Shown here: one piece after another, positions 62,350 to 64,000 of the stretch
Layout of the letters: each line of letters begins with the position of its first letter
Numbering within the stretch: position 1 is the first letter of the stretch
Position numbers and translations under genes: made by a program
The notes under the pieces: generated by a model
What the model was told of the DNA's origin: nothing
The model's input: the letters and a program-made list of their open reading frames with translations, nothing else
Database searches by the model: none
Origin: Halovivax ruber XH-70
GTDB taxonomy: Archaea > Halobacteriota > Halobacteria > Halobacteriales > Natrialbaceae
Direction: 5' to 3'
Length of the DNA stretch: 64,000 nucleotides
NCBI RefSeq assembly: GCF_000328525.1
Contig: NC_019964.1
Location: forward strand, 1,922,001 to 1,986,000

Positions 62350-62893
62350 TGCTGATCTCCTCTCGTACCGTATCGAAGTGCTCGGGGAGGTCGGCCGCAT
62401 CGAAGTCACCGCTGTACAGCGGTTCGTCGAGCGACTCGGCGTACTCGGCGATGTGTTCGCCGCGCGTGCGCGACCAGTCGGCGAGGACGCTGTCGTTGTG
62501 CGGGATCTCGAGCCCCGCGTCGATCGCACCCTCCTGAACCGCGAACACCTTGTTGCCCGGCGTCGCCGTGTGGAGACCCAGATCGAGAACCGCTTCCTCG
62601 ACACCGGCCTCGACCGCTCGCGTGCCGGCCAGGAGGCCGGTCAGATACGCCGCAGGCAGGTTACTCGTGGGTGCTTCCCAGCCGAACTCGGCTAAGTCAC
62701 CCGAGTGTGCGCTTGCATGTGTTTCGTCGCCCTGGGGGCCGGGAGTGATCAGCTGCGCCCTGACGTGCGCGTTGGACGTCCGCGCGACGAGGCGCGGCTT
62801 GCCCGATTTCAGCAGGCGCAACCTCTGATGGTAGTCCGTCCGGACCTCCCGGCGACGTCGCATCGGTACCTTATATCGTGGTCCTGTTGCCAT
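62342..62893 (-). CDS. rpl18: 50S ribosomal protein L18 (uL18)
   Basis: 183 aa: [41 protein letters not shown] is typical of archaeal L18, with [22 protein letters not shown] later. Binds 5S rRNA. Overlaps the L19e stop by one base and S5 start by 8 nt. Confidence 0.97.
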   Translation of the reverse strand: MATGPRYKVPMRRRREVRTDYHQRLRLLKSGKPRLVARTSNAHVRAQLITPGPQGDETHASAHSGDLAEFGWEAPTSNLPAAYLTGLLAGTRAVEAGVEEAVLDLGLHTATPGNKVFAVQEGAIDAGLEIPHNDSVLADWSRTRGEHIAEYAESLDEPLYSGDFDAADLPEHFDTVREEISNE

Positions 62894-63342
62894 TATTCGT
62901 CACCGTATTCGTTCTCGATGAAGGTCAGCATGTACCGGACGCTGCGGAACTCGCCACCGCCAGCTTTGCGGTAGAGTTCGCGGTACTCGGTCGGCGTAAG
63001 CTCGTCCGAGTCACGCAGTTCGCGCAGTTTCCGTCGCTGAGCCCGAATCTGATTTCGCCACTGTTCCTTGCTATCCTGACGGGCACCCGCCTTCCCGCGT
63101 CGCTTGCCCGGCCCCTTCTGGTGGCCGTATGCTCGCTTCGCGTTCCGTTCGCGGGCTCGACCGCGGGAGTTACCGCGGGCGTCCTCGGCACGGATCGTGC
63201 CGTCGTCGACGAGTTCGCGGATCTCCTCGCGCGTGATCGCCTGGGAGATCTCTCCCTGGGCGTCCGGATCGAACCAGATACGATTCTTGCCGACGTCGAG
63301 GACGTCTGCTGCGAGTCGCTTCTGTGCACTCAGGTCCGTCAT
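62893..63342 (-). CDS. rpl19e: 50S ribosomal protein L19e
   Basis: 149 aa: [32 protein letters not shown] is the L19e hallmark start, with the basic [30 protein letters not shown] segment in the middle. It overlaps L32e by 4 nt. Confidence 0.97.
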   Translation of the reverse strand: MTDLSAQKRLAADVLDVGKNRIWFDPDAQGEISQAITREEIRELVDDGTIRAEDARGNSRGRARERNAKRAYGHQKGPGKRRGKAGARQDSKEQWRNQIRAQRRKLRELRDSDELTPTEYRELYRKAGGGEFRSVRYMLTFIENEYGDE

Positions 63343-64000
63343 TCGTCTACCTCCACTTCGACGTAGGTCGGGTTGAGAACGCGAATGCCTGCGTCCTCGG
63401 CCTGTTCTTCGATGCGTTCGCGCTTGCGAGCACCGACCGACCCGGCGATACGAACAGCTTCGGTGTCGCCGTCGACGCCGTCTAAGTCGTCCGTGTTCTC
63501 GACGCGGATTTCCTCGAATCCGCTCGGGTGCTTGCCGCGCACCGTCGTCGGCGTCCGGTAGCCGGCCTCGACTTTCGGGCCCTTGCCCTTCACGCCGCGG
63601 CGCTGCTTCGAGAGACCACCACGCGGCTTTCGCCAGGATTCCGGCGTCCGCTTTTTCTTGTGGTAGTCCTGTCGATTGAACTGCGGTTTGCCCTCGTGGT
63701 GCCGCTCGGTCAGGAGCCGCCCCTCCTCGTCGGAGAGATCGGGCTCCTTCTCGGTCAGACCCCGGGGCTGCAGTTCGGTCTCGACGTCTTCGGCCTCGTC
63801 CTCCGCTTCGGGCTCGGCCTCGTCTTCGATCTCGGCTTCGGTCTCCTCGTCGACCTCGAGATCGCCGACGTCAGCCTTGATTCGGGCCGCAAGCGCCATA
63901 CCGACGCCTTCGACCGCCGCCAGGTCGTCCTGGGAGGCTTCTTTGACGTCGTCGACGGACTCGAATCCGGCCTCGCGAAGTGCGTCGGCCTTGCTCGCGC
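63339..64000 (-). CDS. rpl32e: 50S ribosomal protein L32e, N terminus beyond the window
   Basis: The C-terminal domain (from [22 protein letters not shown] to VRVEN-like [14 protein letters not shown]) is clearly L32e. The frame remains open to the right edge, reading [20 protein letters not shown] and [20 protein letters not shown], the helix-hairpin-helix extension found on halobacterial L32e. The start codon is outside the window; the ATG at 63899 is internal. An acidic linker (Glu/Asp-rich) joins the two domains. Confidence 0.93.
   Translation of the reverse strand, partial: ASKADALREAGFESVDDVKEASQDDLAAVEGVGMALAARIKADVGDLEVDEETEAEIEDEAEPEAEDEAEDVETELQPRGLTEKEPDLSDEEGRLLTERHHEGKPQFNRQDYHKKKRTPESWRKPRGGLSKQRRGVKGKGPKVEAGYRTPTTVRGKHPSGFEEIRVENTDDLDGVDGDTEAVRIAGSVGARKRERIEEQAEDAGIRVLNPTYVEVEVDE

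Overview
The window is a piece of a haloarchaeal (class Halobacteria) main chromosome. It is GC-rich, and its proteins are acidic and Asp/Glu-rich. Many genes look leaderless, with a TATA-like box about 26-30 nt upstream of the start codon. Several genes are halobacterial hallmarks: CoxA-CoxC fusion, halobacterial L32e with an N-terminal helix-hairpin-helix, KH-domain CPSF nuclease, Bat-type HTH, HiPIP and gas vesicle genes. No complete mobile element, CRISPR array or rRNA operon is present.

Layout. 0-7.7 kb: bactofilin-like protein, small conserved proteins, a large methyl-accepting transducer, a DUF192 protein, then tRNA-Ser(CGA) preceded by two identical 50-bp repeats that carry a copy of the tRNA 3' end, and a MoxR ATPase. 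8-16.1 kb: a minus-strand block that reads as one phospho-signalling module. In transcription order it holds an FHA/zinc-ribbon protein, a vWA protein, a Ser/Thr kinase-FHA, a PP2C phosphatase-FHA and a second kinase-FHA, followed by a small membrane protein and a DUF2342-type zinc hydrolase. It resembles the vWA/PP2C/kinase 'TerY-P' triads known from bacteria, but with two kinases and four FHA domains. A membrane protein ending in a zinc ribbon is divergent from it. 18-31 kb: housekeeping genes (LSm, L37e, PurF, phosphodiesterase-like protein, CDF transporter, endonuclease III, aCPSF1) and a gene-free, hairpin-dense stretch at 25.6-26.0 kb. 31.3-36.5 kb: a compact gas vesicle cluster, gvpA-gvpO on the minus strand and gvpF-G-(40-aa ORF)-(280-aa unknown)-J-K-L-M on the plus strand, almost every gene overlapping the next. 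It has the eight genes considered essential and lacks gvpC, gvpN, gvpD and gvpE. 37-44 kb: MutS-like ATPase, HAD hydrolase, Bat-type HTH, MaoC dehydratase, glutathionyl-hydroquinone-reductase-like GST, orphan DNA methyltransferase and a TrkA protein. 44.3-51.6 kb: three consecutive large secreted proteins with pilin-like N termini; one has a vWA domain, one a CARDB-like region and a Trp-rich patch. 51.7-59.2 kb: adenylate kinase, a cytochrome oxidase operon (CoxB, CoxAC fusion, CoxD), a lone four-cluster ferredoxin subunit and a HiPIP. 59.3-64 kb: secY and the end of the spc ribosomal operon (L15, L30, S5, L18, L19e, partial L32e) on the minus strand.

The most interesting items are the duplicated FHA/kinase/phosphatase/vWA operon, the stripped-down gvp cluster with an unrecognised 280-aa protein in the gvpH/I position, the tRNA-associated 50-bp repeats, and the hairpin-rich intergenic segment at 25.6-26.0 kb, which could encode an undescribed RNA or be a mobile-element relic.
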